Below, piece by piece: positions 20,974-34,300 of a stretch of DNA of 64,000 nt. The notes under the pieces are model-generated. The model ran no database searches. It saw only the letters and a program-made list of their open reading frames with translations, and was not told where the DNA came from. A program made the position numbers and the translations under genes. The stretch comes from Buxus sempervirens (lineage: Eukaryota > Streptophyta > Magnoliopsida > Buxales > Buxaceae): NCBI GenBank assembly GCA_947561395.2, contig OX387194.1, positions 18,338,048 through 18,402,047 of the forward strand, in the 5' to 3' direction. Positions within the stretch are counted from its first letter, which is position 1, and the number at the start of each line of letters is the position of its first letter.

Positions 20974-23900
20974 TGTAAGCACCTCATTTTTGCGCCCCCG
21001 AAAGAGCCGGAAATGCAAACCCTGGTCAAAAAGTCAAACCCTGATGGGTCAAAATTTGACCTTTTGATCAAGTAATAATCTGCCACCTTGCCCTATACCA
21101 TTGGATAGAGAATCTCGACACGGTTCCAACGCAACTGAGTCTGTTGGAATCGGAGTCCGGATGAGGATTCTGCGGGCGGTCAAACTGGAGGATGAGCCGA
21201 AAGTTGACTTTTCCTCGAACCCCATGCCAAGTGCTTAACCCTATGTCATTGAATAGAGGGATCCAAGACGAGTTCAACGCAATTGAGTTTGCCCAAACCG
21301 GAGATCAGATGAAAGAGATATGAGCTGTCGAAGTTTTCGGGCAGCAAAAGCCGGAAACTGCACACGTGGCGCAAGAACTGCACACGTGGCTGCCAACGCA
21401 GCAAAATATCTCGGGGGCTAAATCTTAAATATCCAAAAATCTCAAGGACTAAACAAAAATTCGTGCGGGGTAATCCGTAGATATCCAAAAGTGTCGAATC
21501 GGTCAAGTCGAAGGGCAAATCCGTAATTTTTTGATTTGTATCCGGTCAAATATACCGGATACACATACCCTTGTGTATATCCGGACTCCAAGGCTGGATA
21601 CGAAGATTTGCTCGGCAAGATTCGCGCCGATTCTCCGACAAATTCGCGGCGGAAATCAATTTTGCCAATTATTATGTTTTGTATCCGGACTCCAAGACCG
21701 GATACAAAGGCAACTTAATGTATCCGGACTTGGAGTCCGGATACACATGATATATAGTGTATCCGGACTCCAAGTCCGGATACATTAAGTTTTTTTATAA
21801 AAGGGGGCAGCAGCCCCCTTTCCAATGGTTGGTGGTTTCCATTGTTCTTAGACCTCCTTGCCCGACCTTTGCTCATTGGAACCTTCCTTCTCCAGCACCC
21901 ATTGACCTCCACCACCTTCCCACCACCACCCCAAGGCAGCTCCACCCCTTCTCCTCCTCCTTCCTCCTCAACTCTCACTCACCAAGTGTCAAGAAGGAGA
22001 GGTTGCTTGCTGTAGTTGTTGGAGAGGAGGCTTCCAGCTGCTGTTTGGTCTCAAAGAGGTGTCTCCCCACTGCCAAGAAGACCAACAACCATCAGGTATA
22101 GCCTCTTATCACTCTTTGATATACATATATGAAAATGGAAGCTTTTCCAAGTGTTTAGAAAGCCAAGGTTCTCCTTGGTTGGAATCTGTCTCTAGTACTA
22201 ATCCTACGTGCATTATCTTCTCATCTTCACCGCATGCAAGTCTCCAAGTAAGGGGGATGCCTACGATTGGTTCCTTGGGAGCATGAGCTTTCTTCCTACA
22301 TGTTTATAGTACTCCCAAGGCACTGTTTTGGGCTTCTTCCCAAGCATTTCCGCAAGGAACCTGTTCTTCACTTACCACATCCAGTGTACCCCCAAAGTAA
22401 CCCCCCATTCCCTTTCTAAATTGGTTTTTTTTTTGTTTTATCCTTCATTGCTTTGGTCCTATCACTTTTCTGGGTGTCTTTGCTAGCCGTGCCATTATGT
22501 TGTTTGCTGTTTTTTGTTTGTGGTTGCACAGGCAGCATGTTCTCTAACCTCCAGTAGCATACCCCTGTTCTAATTGTTGCTTGCTGCCCCATGCCATTGT
22601 TATGCTCCCCCACCTATGGTTTGGTTGCTGCCCCACTAAGCTACATGATAGTAATTTTCACATATTAGCATGCCTAACTAGCCCTTTTAGCTTTTCTGTT
22701 TTAAACCTTGCCAACACCTCTCATGTCCCTCTAAGGTGGTTTCTTTTTACTATATGTATGTGAGCATGCTCCCCACAACCCCCTAGTAATGGCTCGCTCA
22801 AGTTGCTGCTGGGGGACAGCGGTAAGCCGAGATGCTATGGCTGTCCCCGTTAAGTTTGCCAACCCAAAGACCTAAGCTCCTTCAAGCCTAGCCCGCTAAC
22901 CCACAGCCATGTTCTTTTCTTTTATTGGTGGTCCCTGATTTCTTTTTTCTAGATAGAGATGCATGCCTTCTTTCCTTGGTTCTTTGATGTTTTTTTTATA
23001 TATATGTATGGGTATGATCCTTTCCCCCAAGAACTGGCTGCGTGCCTTTGTGCGTCAATGCCTGCCCCACAATTCCTTTGCCCTTCGCTGTATTTTTGTG
23101 CATATGAGCATGTTCCTTCTTCTCCTAAAGCCCACTGTTTAATCACTTTGAAACCCCCAAGACCTTCTGAGATAGCTTGCTGTCCCAGCAGGCATGCCCA
23201 TACCCCAGCACCTCTAGGATAGCCTCCTCCCAAGCCTAAGAATGAAGGCCATTCCCTCCGCAATCCCCATGCACCACCCCCCTTAGCTGTGTTCTTGGCC
23301 ATTGTATATTAGCTGCTGTTGTTACACTTATTGCTGCTCCATGGTTTTGAACATTGGAGTTCGTGTTAGGTTAGTGTAGCATGGGTCATTTAATTGCCAG
23401 ATTTGGGTTGCCATTGATGGACGGAGGGAAAAACACCCGGGTAGGGGTGCAAAGACCCCTACCTTGCTGCTGTTGTGTTGCTGAGAAAAGCAATGGGGGC
23501 AGCAACTCTCATGCCCCCTCTTCTTTGTGTTCTTGCTGGAGATTACAAAGGGAAGCCAAACAAGGCTCCGCCCTCAAACCTGAACCAATGTGGGCCTACC
23601 CGAGGGCCCACATGACTTGTGAAAATCCCTAGGAACCCCTTTGAAACAACCCCTATGGCCTAACCCCAAAAAAAGGGCATTTTTAAGGTGATCCGGCAAC
23701 TCAGGCCGGATCACCTAGGGCCTGTGTGTATCCGGCCCCTAAGGCCGAATACATGATAAAAAATGCAATTTTTATGATTTTGTGTTCTTGGCCGGATTTT
23801 GCGATGATCTTTACTAAACCAGGCAAGCCAACCGACCCGGAAACCCAACATGGGACCTGGACTACCGGTCCAATTTGGAACAGTTAGTGGGCCTTCCAAC

Positions 23901-24795
23901 GGGGCCCACCAAGCCCAATAAACTTCTTATGCATGCAACTAAGCAACTTAGAGTAATTAATTGAATCGAGTGGACCAAGCTTAATGTGGCCCACCCCAAA
24001 CCCATTTTGTGCAACAATGATATGTTGTGGATTGCATGGTTTGGCCGAGACCTAGGGCTAGGGCCTATCGGGCCCGCCAAGGCCCATTAACCTAACCAAG
24101 GAAGGGTGCGAACCCTAAGCCTCAAGGAACTGGGCTTTTTAAGCCCAAATTTGGACTACGGGCCCCAAGCCCAACATCCAACCCACCTGGGTGAATTTAA
24201 ATAAAATAAATTAAAGACATTTTGGCAACCAACATGGGGGCCCACCCAGGGGCCCGCAAATCAATGCCGGCCCGCTCCTTGCATGGAAATCACTTAAGTA
24301 TCCAACTGGAACAAACTAAATAAAACCAACACACTTAACCAAAGCCCACAGGGCCTCATAGACTTAGACAGAGGCCCACATGGGCACATGGGCTTACCCA
24401 AGCCCGCCAAGGACACCGTGGGCCTTCCAACGGGGCCCACCCAATCAGACTCAGACAATTTAAGTTAAGCAAAGATAAAATCAACTAAAGGGACCCATAC
24501 CACTCAGGTGGTCCCGCCAAGACCTAACTTAAATACCTGCTGGATTAGGAATCGGGTGAGAACCAAGCAAAAGAGCTGACTCAAACCAGGGAACCCACGG
24601 GACCCGTCATCCGACGGGGTGGACTGGGGTGTCTACGGACTTCCCCAGACCACAACCGAGAACCAAACTTAGAATCTCAAGCCGCAGACCAAAAAGCCCT
24701 AAATAGACAAGATTAGGCACCCAGGTGTCCGCCTGCACCCCATCAGGCGGTGGCGACTCTGAATTACCCCGTGCCGCGTTTCCCACGCGCGTACA
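20974..24795 (+). repeat. Element A 3' LTR
   Basis: 3822 bases, from TGTAAGCACC to GCGTACA. TATA box at 21796-21803, palindrome cluster at about 21538-21783, U5 primer mimic at 24751-24760. It lacks one 12-base arm of the 25-base inverted repeat present in the 5' LTR, and one copy of a 9-base repeat. Confidence 0.95.
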
Positions 24796-24800
24796 ATATG

Positions 24801-26229
24801 GACACCATTTTCTGAAGGTAAACATGAGGTAACAAGGTATTCTCATTTTATTTCCTGTGGTGACCTCTGTACTTTGTCAAATCAAGCTCATGGTGTCCAT
24901 TTGGTGGGATTTTGTTGATCCCAGAAAGTTGTTGTTATCCTAGGATTGGTGTAGCCCTTAGAGAGAGTTTTTACTCTTCTTAGGTGTCACTCTACCCAAA
25001 TGTCCATAGGAGGCACCCAAAAGTCCCAAAATCCATGCATTGGGTGTCCATTTTGGGGAGGGAGCCTAGGCCCTCCTATGTATGAATATTACTAATCCTT
25101 TGTTTTGCAGGAAATTTGTGTGTGAAGGCCACCCAGGAGCTGCTGGTGCAAAGGGTCTTTTCCTTTTTTTAGTTTAAAAATTCTCATTCTCAAGCCCAAG
25201 GAGGCTAAAATTGTAATTTTATTTTGATTCATGCCCTTGAAGGCCAATTTGTGTTGTAACATGTTTCTTTTATCATAAGAAATCTGTTTGTGCATATTTT
25301 TTGTATCCCCATGCAATCTCATGAAATTCAAGGGTTAAGCGAGCCTTTAATGCCATTTGATGTGTCAAATGCCCAATTTGGGGCAGTCTGGAAGCCACCC
25401 AATGGTGAACAATGTGTTTGGGCATTTAACTAAGCTAATGAAACCAATTGGAAAAAGAAACAAATCGAAAATCTCATTTTCGGCTTGCAACCGTCCTGAG
25501 TATGCGGTTGTTTGCATTTTCGCTGCAACCGCATGTATCATACGGTTTGAGCCAAACCGTCCTGAATGTACGGTTTTAAGCCAAAATCCCATTCTAGCCT
25601 TGCTAATTAAACATTTCGGGGTCCTTTTATCCCTAAGCCATATAAGCAAGTGGGCAGGTGTGCTAAATAAGATAAATGGCATATAAAACATTCCAAATCC
25701 ACCCAAACCAAGAGATTAAGGTCATTTTTAACGTTTTCACCCAAATTGAACAAATCAACTCAACTCAAAGGTGGAAATGATAAAATAAAAGTTGGCTCAA
25801 ACCAAAAAACAGGTCAAACACCTCAACTTGGGGGTTAAGTCCACATTGGGCCCTTTTTGTCCAATTTGACCGCTTAACCCATCTTAAGTGAAGTAAATGA
25901 TTAAAAGAAAATTGGTTCAAATAATCGACCTAATCATACTTCAATATCATAAATTGACCGGGGAAATCATGATAAGCTTCCAAAGCATGTTTAAAGCTTA
26001 AAGTGGGATCTAAACCAAGAAGCTCAACTCTTTTGAAATGGAACAAATTCCAACCAAAAATGAGAAATTTTAAGCATCAAGTATTCCAACTTTTAAGTTT
26101 TCAAATCATAGGTCATTTAGGAAACCTTTGAACTCCAAGTCAAATCATTTAAAATTTTTCATCACCTTAAAGGCAAATTGAGTCTCTTTTTAACTCAAAA
26201 CACCTAAAGGGGGAAAATCAAAATTTTTT
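24801..26229 (+). other. Element B leader, part 2 (noncoding)
   Basis: Continuation of the leader after A. No coding frame. Contains three 21-base AACCG-N11-CGGTT palindromes at 25489-25509, 25527-25547 and 25555-25575. Confidence 0.75.
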
Positions 26230-26900
26230 GGGCATCTGAAAGCCTTGGAATTTCAGAAAATCAACTCATAGGACCCTGGAAGCCTGAAATTCCAGATTTT
26301 TCCAAAACCTTCATAGGCCTTCTAAAGCCTTAATTTAGAAACTCATAGGACTCCTGGAAGCCTGAAATTCCAGAATTTTTCAAAATTCTCATAGGCCTTC
26401 TAAAGCCTTAATTTAGAAACTCATAGGACCCTGGAAGCCTGAAATTCTAGATTTTTCCAAAACCTTCATAGGCCTTCTAAAGCCTTAATTTAGAAACTCA
26501 TAGGACTCCTGGAAGCCTGAAATTCCAGAATTTTTCAAAATTCTCATAGGCCTTCTAAAGCCTTAATTTAGAAACTCATAGGACCCTGGAAGCCTGAAAT
26601 TCCAGATTTTTCCAAAACCTTCATAGGCCTTCTAAAGCCTTAATTTAGAAACTCATAGGACTCCTGGAAGCCTGAAATTCCAGAATTTTTCAAAATTCTC
26701 ATAGGCCTTCTAAAGCCTTAATTTAGAAACTCATAGGACCCTGGAAGCCTGAAATTCCAGATTTTTTTCCAAAAACCTTCATAGGCCTTCTAAAGCCTGA
26801 ATTTAGAAAATCATAGGCACCTGAAAGCCTGCGTAATTTCAGGAGGTTGTGGAAGCCTTAATTCCAAAGCATAAGCCCTTGGAAGCTTGCGTAATTCCAA
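26230..26900 (+). repeat. Pre-gag hairpin array of element B, 155-bp dimer period
   Basis: Two alternating units of about 77-78 bases form a 155-base higher-order repeat (GGACCCTGGA at 26271, 26426, 26581 and 26736). Each unit contains the stem CTGGAA-N8-TTCCAG. Edge units carry compensated arms: CTGAAA/TTTCAG at 26236-26256 and 26821-26842, and TTGGAA/TTCCAA at 26879-26900. Confidence 0.92.
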
Positions 26901-27151
26901 GTCTCGAGTTTGTCTAAGGATTTTTACTTTGGACATCTCATCTTTTGTGGGACATGTTGGAGGCCCTAGAATACTCCAACAAAATTTCTGTGGTTTGATC
27001 TTTTTCGTATCAATCACCTCATTTTAACAAGGTTATTTCAACCATAAATCCAAAAGAAAAAATATGAATACAAGGAAAATCCCAAACCCATGTTCACCAA
27101 GCCTACATGCATGCATGCATAGGTGTGTAAAATTGATTTAATGGGATACTA

Positions 27152-27178
27152 ATCTTTTTTCTTTTTTCTTCTACCAAG
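27152..27178 (+). promoter_or_regulatory. Predicted 3' splice site before B gag
   Basis: Branch-point-like ATACTAAT, a long C/T tract and CTACCAAG at 27171-27178. Joining here to the LTR donor at 43272 (in its 5' LTR equivalent) keeps the gag frame. Confidence 0.55.
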
Positions 27179-28922
27179 GTTTCCGGTTCCTACTGCAACC
27201 ATTGCTCCCCGACGTTCTCAGAGACTGAAATCTGTCACTATGAATCCTATTGAAGAACAATCTACTGTGTCTGCTGAAGCCTTTGCTCAACTGCAAGAGC
27301 AAGTGGCAGGGATGACAAAACTACTGGAGAATTTGCTGGCCAACCAAGCCACTCAGGCTCAGATGCAGGCGTAGTAGGCGCAAGCTCAGGTTCACCAGGC
27401 TTCATCATCCCACAATGCACCACCAGCTCAACCCCAGACTGACCTTCCACCACCAGTTCAACCTATTCCACCTCAACCTGAACTCTACCAGCCAACCCCC
27501 GAACCTATCTTGATCCGGGAGGAGGAATCTGAATGTGAGAGAGAGAAGGAGAAAGAAAAGGAAAGACTGAGGGTAGAAGTGGAAAGAAAATTTTTGGACA
27601 AGTTGGAGTCCATTCAAGAGGAGCTGAAAGAAGTAAGGGGGATCAACACGTTGGGTGGTACCAACTTTAAGGATCTCTGCATGTACCCCGACGCGTGCCT
27701 ACCGGCCAAATTTAAGTGCCCAGACTTCGAGAAATATGACGGCACCGGATGCCCAATGAGCCATCTGAAGCTCTACTGTGGGGCGTTGTGCCAATTTGGC
27801 CGGGATGATGGCATCCTGATCCAGCTATTCCAGAGAAGCCTAACTGGGGCAGCCTTGAGGTGGTTCGCAACTGTGGACCACGGCAGAATCAGAAGGTGGA
27901 AGGACCTAGCTGATGCTTTCCTTGCTCAGTACCGTTTCAATGTTGACATCGTGCCAGACAGGTACGATATGATGAAGATGAGCAAGGGAAGAGAAGAGAC
28001 AGTCAGACAATATGCCAAAAGGTGGAGGGAAGTCGCCTCTCAAGTCAGGCCTCCTATGATGGAGCCAGAGATGGTTACCACCTTCATTGGCACACTAGGG
28101 CAGCCATTTTACAATCACTTGGTGGGTCAGATTACCACCAGTTTTGCTACTCTAGTGCAAGTTGCGGACCGGATTGAAGATGGAATCAGATCCGGGCAAA
28201 TTTATGACCACACTGCCTCGGCTCGTCAGCAAGAGCCCACTGCTGATCCTTCTACCCCGAAGCAAAAAAATGGGGCAAGAAGGAACGGAGGAAAGAAGGA
28301 AGGGGAAGTAAATATGGTACAACCCCAACCACCCAAAAAACCACTCCAAGTCAACATTTCTGCACCTCCATCCAACCTAGTGTAGCTACAATCGACCTAT
28401 CAAAACCCTCTCAATATTAATGTTCCTCAAGCAGCAATGCCCAACCAAAAAAGAGTATTCTCAAAAGAGGAGAGAGACGCTTGGATGGCGTCCAGAAGGA
28501 GCAGGGTCCTTTCCCCTTTTCCTGTGACTCCATCCCAGCTATTGCCATCTTTGTTAAACGCGGGGTATGTCACCCTGAAAGAACCAAATCCGAATGCTTC
28601 AAAGGGAAAGAATTTCGATCCCTCCACCACCTGTGAATACCATATGGGTGCACCAGGACACCTTACAGACAGGTGTTGGCCATTAAAACATGCCATCCAG
28701 GATTTGATCAATCAGGGAACCCTGTTGTTTAACACGACTGCATCCTCTCCCGCCAGGACTGACATTGGTCAGAATCCTCTGCCCCAGCATAATGGGGCTG
28801 GTCCTTCCAATTTTGTAGGGACCATCTCTTCTAGACCTAGGACGTTTGATCCTTCGCAGTTAATTGCGCCAATAGGGACGTCCGTTAGGGTCTATTTTGA
28901 CCAGGAAGAGATAGGGGAATAA
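27179..28922 (+). pseudogene. gag: gag of element B, several nonsense codons
   Basis: Capsid/nucleocapsid polyprotein of the Retand-like element. The first ATG in frame is 27240; the frame is open back to the predicted acceptor at 27179. Capsid about 27690-28190 (YDGTGCPMSHLK, QYAKRWRE, FIGTLGQPFYNHL). Knuckle CEYHMGAPGHLTDRC near 28630, the same C-x2-H-x5-H-x4-C type as A and C. In-frame stops: two adjacent TAG codons at 27372-27377 in a glutamine-rich tract, TAG at 28383-28385, and TAA at 28920-28922 near the gag/protease boundary. All parts share one frame, so a gag-pro fusion is likely ancestral. Confidence 0.9.
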
Positions 28923-31300
28923 ATCAATGTCATTTCTGGAAATAATGGAAATGGCAAGACTGCAGAGGACATTAATGCCTCTTTAAACCTGGCCGTTTCT
29001 CTCATGGCCCAGCTTAATGTAACCAAACCCCCTCTCATTATTAATTGCAACCAGGCTGTTGCTTCCCCACCTACTCCATCGTCCAAACCATCTTTGGTCA
29101 TTAATTATGACCCCACCACCGCATCAATTACATCTGTTTCCTCTCAGACCTTAAAATCCTCTCAAGCCAAGGAGCCCAGGCAATCTTCGCCTCTGGTTAT
29201 TGAGGTGCCTTCTTCTAGCCCCATCCCCATATCAACTCCTGCACCAAGGTCTCATCTCCAACCCTTGGTATTTAACGTTCCTAAACCCTCCTATTCAGAA
29301 ACTGTTGTACCTTGGAACTACAGCGAGGGTTATACGACCACTATCCCAGTGGCCAGGAACCAGGGTCAGGAGGAGGTAAACCTCATGACAAGATCGGGGA
29401 GATGTGTGGAAGGAAAAGAGCAAGAAAAGAAAGAGGCTGAGCAAGTCCAGAAAGGAAAGGCCAAGATTGGGGAGGACACCCCCCAGGTCGACAGTAAGGA
29501 GGCAGAAGACCTCCTAAAAATACTGAAAAAGAGTGAATTCAATATTGTCGACCAATTAACCAAGGTCCCTGCCCAGATATCAATACTGGGATTATTGCTT
29601 AATTCAGAAAAGCATAGGGACTCATTAATGAAAGTACTCCAGAGCGCCCACATGCCCAAAACAATTGAGCCAGACCATCTCGGCACGATGATCGGCCAGA
29701 TTTAATCTCACAATGTAATAAGCTTTTCAGAAAGCGAGATAAGCCCTGGCGGATGTTATCACATGGACCCTTTGCACATCACTGTGCTTTGTAAGGGTAG
29801 CATGATAGCCAGGGTCCTAATTGACAATGGGTCAGCCTTAAACGTCTGTCCCCTGGTAACATTTGTGAGGCTTGGTCTGGACCAATCCAAGATAAAACAG
29901 AACGGGAGGATAGTGAGAGCTTTTGATAGCTCCAAAACACACTCTCTGGGAGAGATTGAATTACCGATTACCATCGGACCAAATATCTTTAATATCACAT
30001 TCGAAGTGATAGATATTCCGGCTGCCTTCAATTTACTTCTGGGAAGGCCGTGGATCCACTCAGCTAGGGCTATACCATCCACCCTCCATCAAAGAGTGAA
30101 ATATATAAGGGGTCAGAGGGTGATAACGGTCCTAGCCGAGAGTCTAGTCCCTCCCGTCATACCACCTGACGTACCTTTCATTAATGTGGAATTAACGGCA
30201 GACAAAATTGCGTTTCATTCTTTTCAGTTTGAAACAGTCAACTTCATACCTGGGGGGTGTCTAAAAAAGAACGAGAAGTTGACATGCACCAACAAGATGG
30301 TGGAGAAGGTTCTGAAAGATTGCAATTTCCACCCAGGGAAGGGGTTGGGAATTAATCTACAAGGAAGAGTGGAGCCCATAGAGGCACAGAGGCTAGTCCC
30401 ACGAGCGGGACTAGAGTTGAAAATAAGAAGATGGAAGAGGGGATCACAAGAAGAAAATGGTAAGGAAAAAAATCAAGGAAAACTCCCTCATTTAAGGGAA
30501 ACCTTTCCGAAGCCCTCTCATACCATTCAATTGTCTCCTCCTTCAGATTCCTCCAGACCTCCATATTTTAACGATAATCCTTTTAGAAAACCTTTTACCT
30601 CAACCCTTCAACCTTTTATCCCCCTCTCACCCACTTTGGCGCCTAAAGCCATGGATGAGCCTGAGCCACTGCCACAAGAGCAGCAGGATTTCACGGAAGA
30701 GATAGGGGCATTCTTTGCAATGGAAGAGGATGAAGGGATAAAGAAAGCAGAAAAAAAGGTTCCTTTTATTAACTGGGCCTCAATCAAGATCCCAGATAAG
30801 TTCATTTCTGAACTCAGCCCCGAAGCAGAAAAGGGCAGTTTTTTTTATCCGGTAATGATGGTATCGGATCAAGAGCTTGAGGAGGAACAGGTTTGCACTA
30901 TACCACCTGTTCCAGAGGGCTTTGTACTAAAAAATTGGGAAGAGATCCCTTTGACACTTGAGGCTGCATATGGTTGGCAAACAGCTGCGGCCTCCAAAAA
31001 AAAAACTCCATTAGTGGATTGCCCTTTTCCTGAAGGTTTTAATGAACCTTCATCTTCAGGAAAAGCCTCCTTAGAAGGTTCTCAAAAAACCCAAAAAGAT
31101 TTGTCAATTTTTTCTAGAAAATCTAAAGCTTTCAAAATGGTCCAGACTGCTTATGAGCCATATATACAGACTGAATTAGAGCAAGTTGAATATGACTTCG
31201 ACCTCGAGCTCGACTTCGACCTAATGGGGATCGAAGAGGAGATCGAGGCCGAAGACGATGACCTTCCAAGAGAAATATCATATCAATTGGAACGTCACGA
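28923..31300 (+). pseudogene. pro: Protease region of element B with G-patch
   Basis: Same frame as gag, one TAA at 29703-29705. Aspartic protease about 29760-30060 with LIDNGSALNVCP and NLLLGRPWIH. A G-patch follows at about 30297-30385 (MVEKVLKDCNFHPGKGLG, then NLQGRVEPI), clearer than in A. A long acidic linker leads to RT. A one-base shift near 31301-31305, judged against A's CACGAAAAGGGTCT, moves the reading to the RT frame. Confidence 0.88.
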
Positions 31301-34300
31301 AAGGGTATTCAACCTAATATTGAAGAAACCATTTCCATAAACCTGGGAACCGAAGAGGACCCAAAAATTGTAAAGATTGGTGCATGCTTGTCTGATATGC
31401 AACAAAAGGAAATGTCCCAATTCTTGGCCGATTACAAGGACGTGTTCGCATGGTCTTATCGAGATATGCCGGGATTGGATACAGACATGGTTGTACACAG
31501 GCTGCCGATCCTGCCAGGAGTAAATCCTATTAAGCAGAAATTGAGAAGGTTGAAACCAGAGTGGACTTTAAAAGTCAAGGATGAAGTGGTGAAACAGTTT
31601 CAAGCCGGATTTTTGGCAGTGTCCACATACCCTGATTGGCTAGCTAATATAGTCCCGGTTCCAAAGAAGGATGGAAAAGTCAGGATGTGTGTGGATTACA
31701 GAGACTTGAACAAGGCGAGCCCGAAGGATGATTTTCCTTTGCCACACATCGACATCTTGGTTGATAATATGGCAGTGCACAGCTTGTTCTCTTTTATGGA
31801 CGGCTTTTCCGGATATAACCAAATCAAAATGGCAAAGGAAGATCAAGAGAAAACCGCTTTTATCATTCCTTGGGGAACCTTTCACTACACAGTCATGCCT
31901 TTCGGATTGAAGAATGCTGGGGCAACATATCAGCGAGCCATGACAGCCCTTTTCCATGATATGATCCACAAAGAAATGGAGGTCTATGTGGATGATATGA
32001 TCGCCAAATCATGTGAAGAGGAAGACCACTTGATCAATCTAAAGAGAGTATTTGACCGTCTAAGGAAGTACAGCTTGAGGCTTAATCCAGCAAAGTGTGT
32101 TTTTGGAGCCACATCAGGGAAATTATTGGGATTCATTGTAAGTAGAAGAGGGATTGAGATAGACCCGTCTAAAGCAAAGGCAATCATTGAGATGCCGTCT
32201 CCTAAGACGGAAAAAGAAGTTAGGGGCTTTCTGGGAAGAATTCAGTATATTAGCCAGTTCATAGCACAGCTCACTACTATTTGCGAACTGATCTTTAAGC
32301 TTCTAAGGAAGAACAACCCAACTATATGGAATGAGGATTGCCAACAAGCATTCGACAAAATAAAGGATTATCTGTTAAATCCTCCTGTTCTAGTACCGCC
32401 AACTCCAGGAAAACCATTGATTCTGTATCTATCAGTTTTAGAAACATCAATGGGATGTGTATTGGGGCAGCATGATGAAACAGGCAGAAAAGAAAAGGCT
32501 ATCTACTATTTGAGCAAGAAGTTCACAGATTATGAGACGAGATATTCGCCTTTGGAAACGACTTGTTGTGCTTTGGTCTGGGCAACTCAGAGGCTTAGGC
32601 ACTATTTCTTAAGCTATTCAACTTTGTTGATTTCCAGGATGGATCCGTTAAAATATCTGTTTGAAAAGCCGGCTTTAACTGGTAGAACAGCGAAGTGGCA
32701 GCTTTTGCTTTCAAAATTCGACTTGACATATGTCACGTAGAAAGAAATTAAAGGTCAGGCAATTGCTGATCATCTAGCTGAGCATCCATTACCAGATTAT
32801 TAGCCTCTTAAGACGAATTTCCCTGATGAGGCTATCTTATTTGCTGAAGAGGAAGAAAGTGAAGACTCCTGGCAGATGTTCTTCGATGGGGCTGCAAATA
32901 TGAATGGAAATGGGATCGGCGCAGTATTAGTAAAGCCAGATGGTTCACATATCCCAATCGCAGTGAAATTGAGGTTCCAGTGCACGAACAACATAGCAGA
33001 GTATGAGGCATGTATAATCGGGTTACAGGCTGCTCTAGATCATAATGTTCAAGAACTTGACGTATATGGGGATTCGAGTCTTATCATCTTCCAAACAACT
33101 GGGGAATGGAAAACCAAAGATCATAAATTGATCCCATATCACCAATATTTGGAAGAAATAAGTACCAAATTTACTCGAATTTCTTTTAGCTATATGCCAA
33201 GGGCTAAGAATCAGTTTGCGGATGCCTTGGCGACGTTGGCCTCAATGGTTAGTATTCCAGAAGGGGTAGACATACAACCACTTGAAATTGAAGTCAGAGA
33301 CGAGCCAGCTTATTGCCTTGTTTTAGAAGGAGCGCAAGGATCAGAAATACCATGGTTCCAAGATATCAAGAATTTCTTAGACAATCAAAATTTTCCAGAA
33401 AGCGCTAGTCCCACTGAAAAAAGAACAATACAGAGGTTAGCAGGACAGTTCCTTATAAGTGGTGGGCAGTTATACAAGAGATCTTACAGTAGTGTTCTAA
33501 TCAGATGCGTCACCAAGGTTGAAGCAGAAAGGTTGATTGAAACAGTGCACGGGGGAGTCTGTGGGCCGCACATGAATGGACACATGCTCGCAAGGAAAAT
33601 ATTGCGATTGGGATATTATTGGTCTACAATGGAGCACGATTGTTGCCTACATGTTAAGAGATGCCATTTGTGCCAAATATACGCTGACAATAAGCATGCA
33701 CCACCAAGTGAGCTGCACAGCATGACCTCTCCCTGGCCTTTCTCTATGTGGGGTATTGATGTCATTGGGATGATTTCTCCTAAAGCGTCAAATGGACACC
33801 GGTTCATTCTAGTGGCAATCGATTATTTCACAAAGTGGGTTGAAGCTGCTTCATATGCAAATATTACAGGAAACCACGTTCTTAAATTTCTGAAGCACAA
33901 CATAATTTGCCGCTATGGGTTGCCAAAAGCCATAGTTTCAGACAATGCTTCAAATATTAAGAACAAGGATATGAAGAAGATGTGTGAGCAGTTTCAGATA
34001 ACTCATCACAAGTCAGCCCCATACAGGCCAAAGATGAATGGAGCAATAGAAGCGGCAAATAAGAACATAAAGAAAATAATCCAGAAGATGGTAGTGAGCT
34101 ATAGAGATTGGCACGAGATGTTACCATTTGCTCTCCATGCTTACAGAACCTCGATCCGAACTTCTACTGGGGCAACGCCGTATTCCTTGGTTTATGGAAC
34201 GGAGGCAGTCTTACCTGTTGAAATAGAAATCCCTTCATTGAGAGTGCTTATGGAAACAGAGCTTGAAGAGGCTGAATGGGTTCAGTCTAGATATGAGCAA

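Larger units (their letters stand above)
2054..24795 (+). mobile_element. Element A: full-length Ogre-like Ty3/gypsy retrotransposon
   Basis: A complete 22.7-kb element with LTRs 2054-5898 and 20974-24795, primer site, polypurine tract and a perfect target duplication ATATG (2049-2053, 24796-24800). Ogre affinity rests on the very large size, an accessory ORF1 upstream of gag, the tRNA-Arg primer site, two RNase H domains and the long 3' untranslated region. The LTRs differ by 26 substitutions counted by eye (about 0.7%) and by indels of 9, 1, 1 and 12 bases, which exactly explain the 23-base length difference. The coding region is inactivated by six nonsense codons and one frameshift. Confidence 0.95.
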
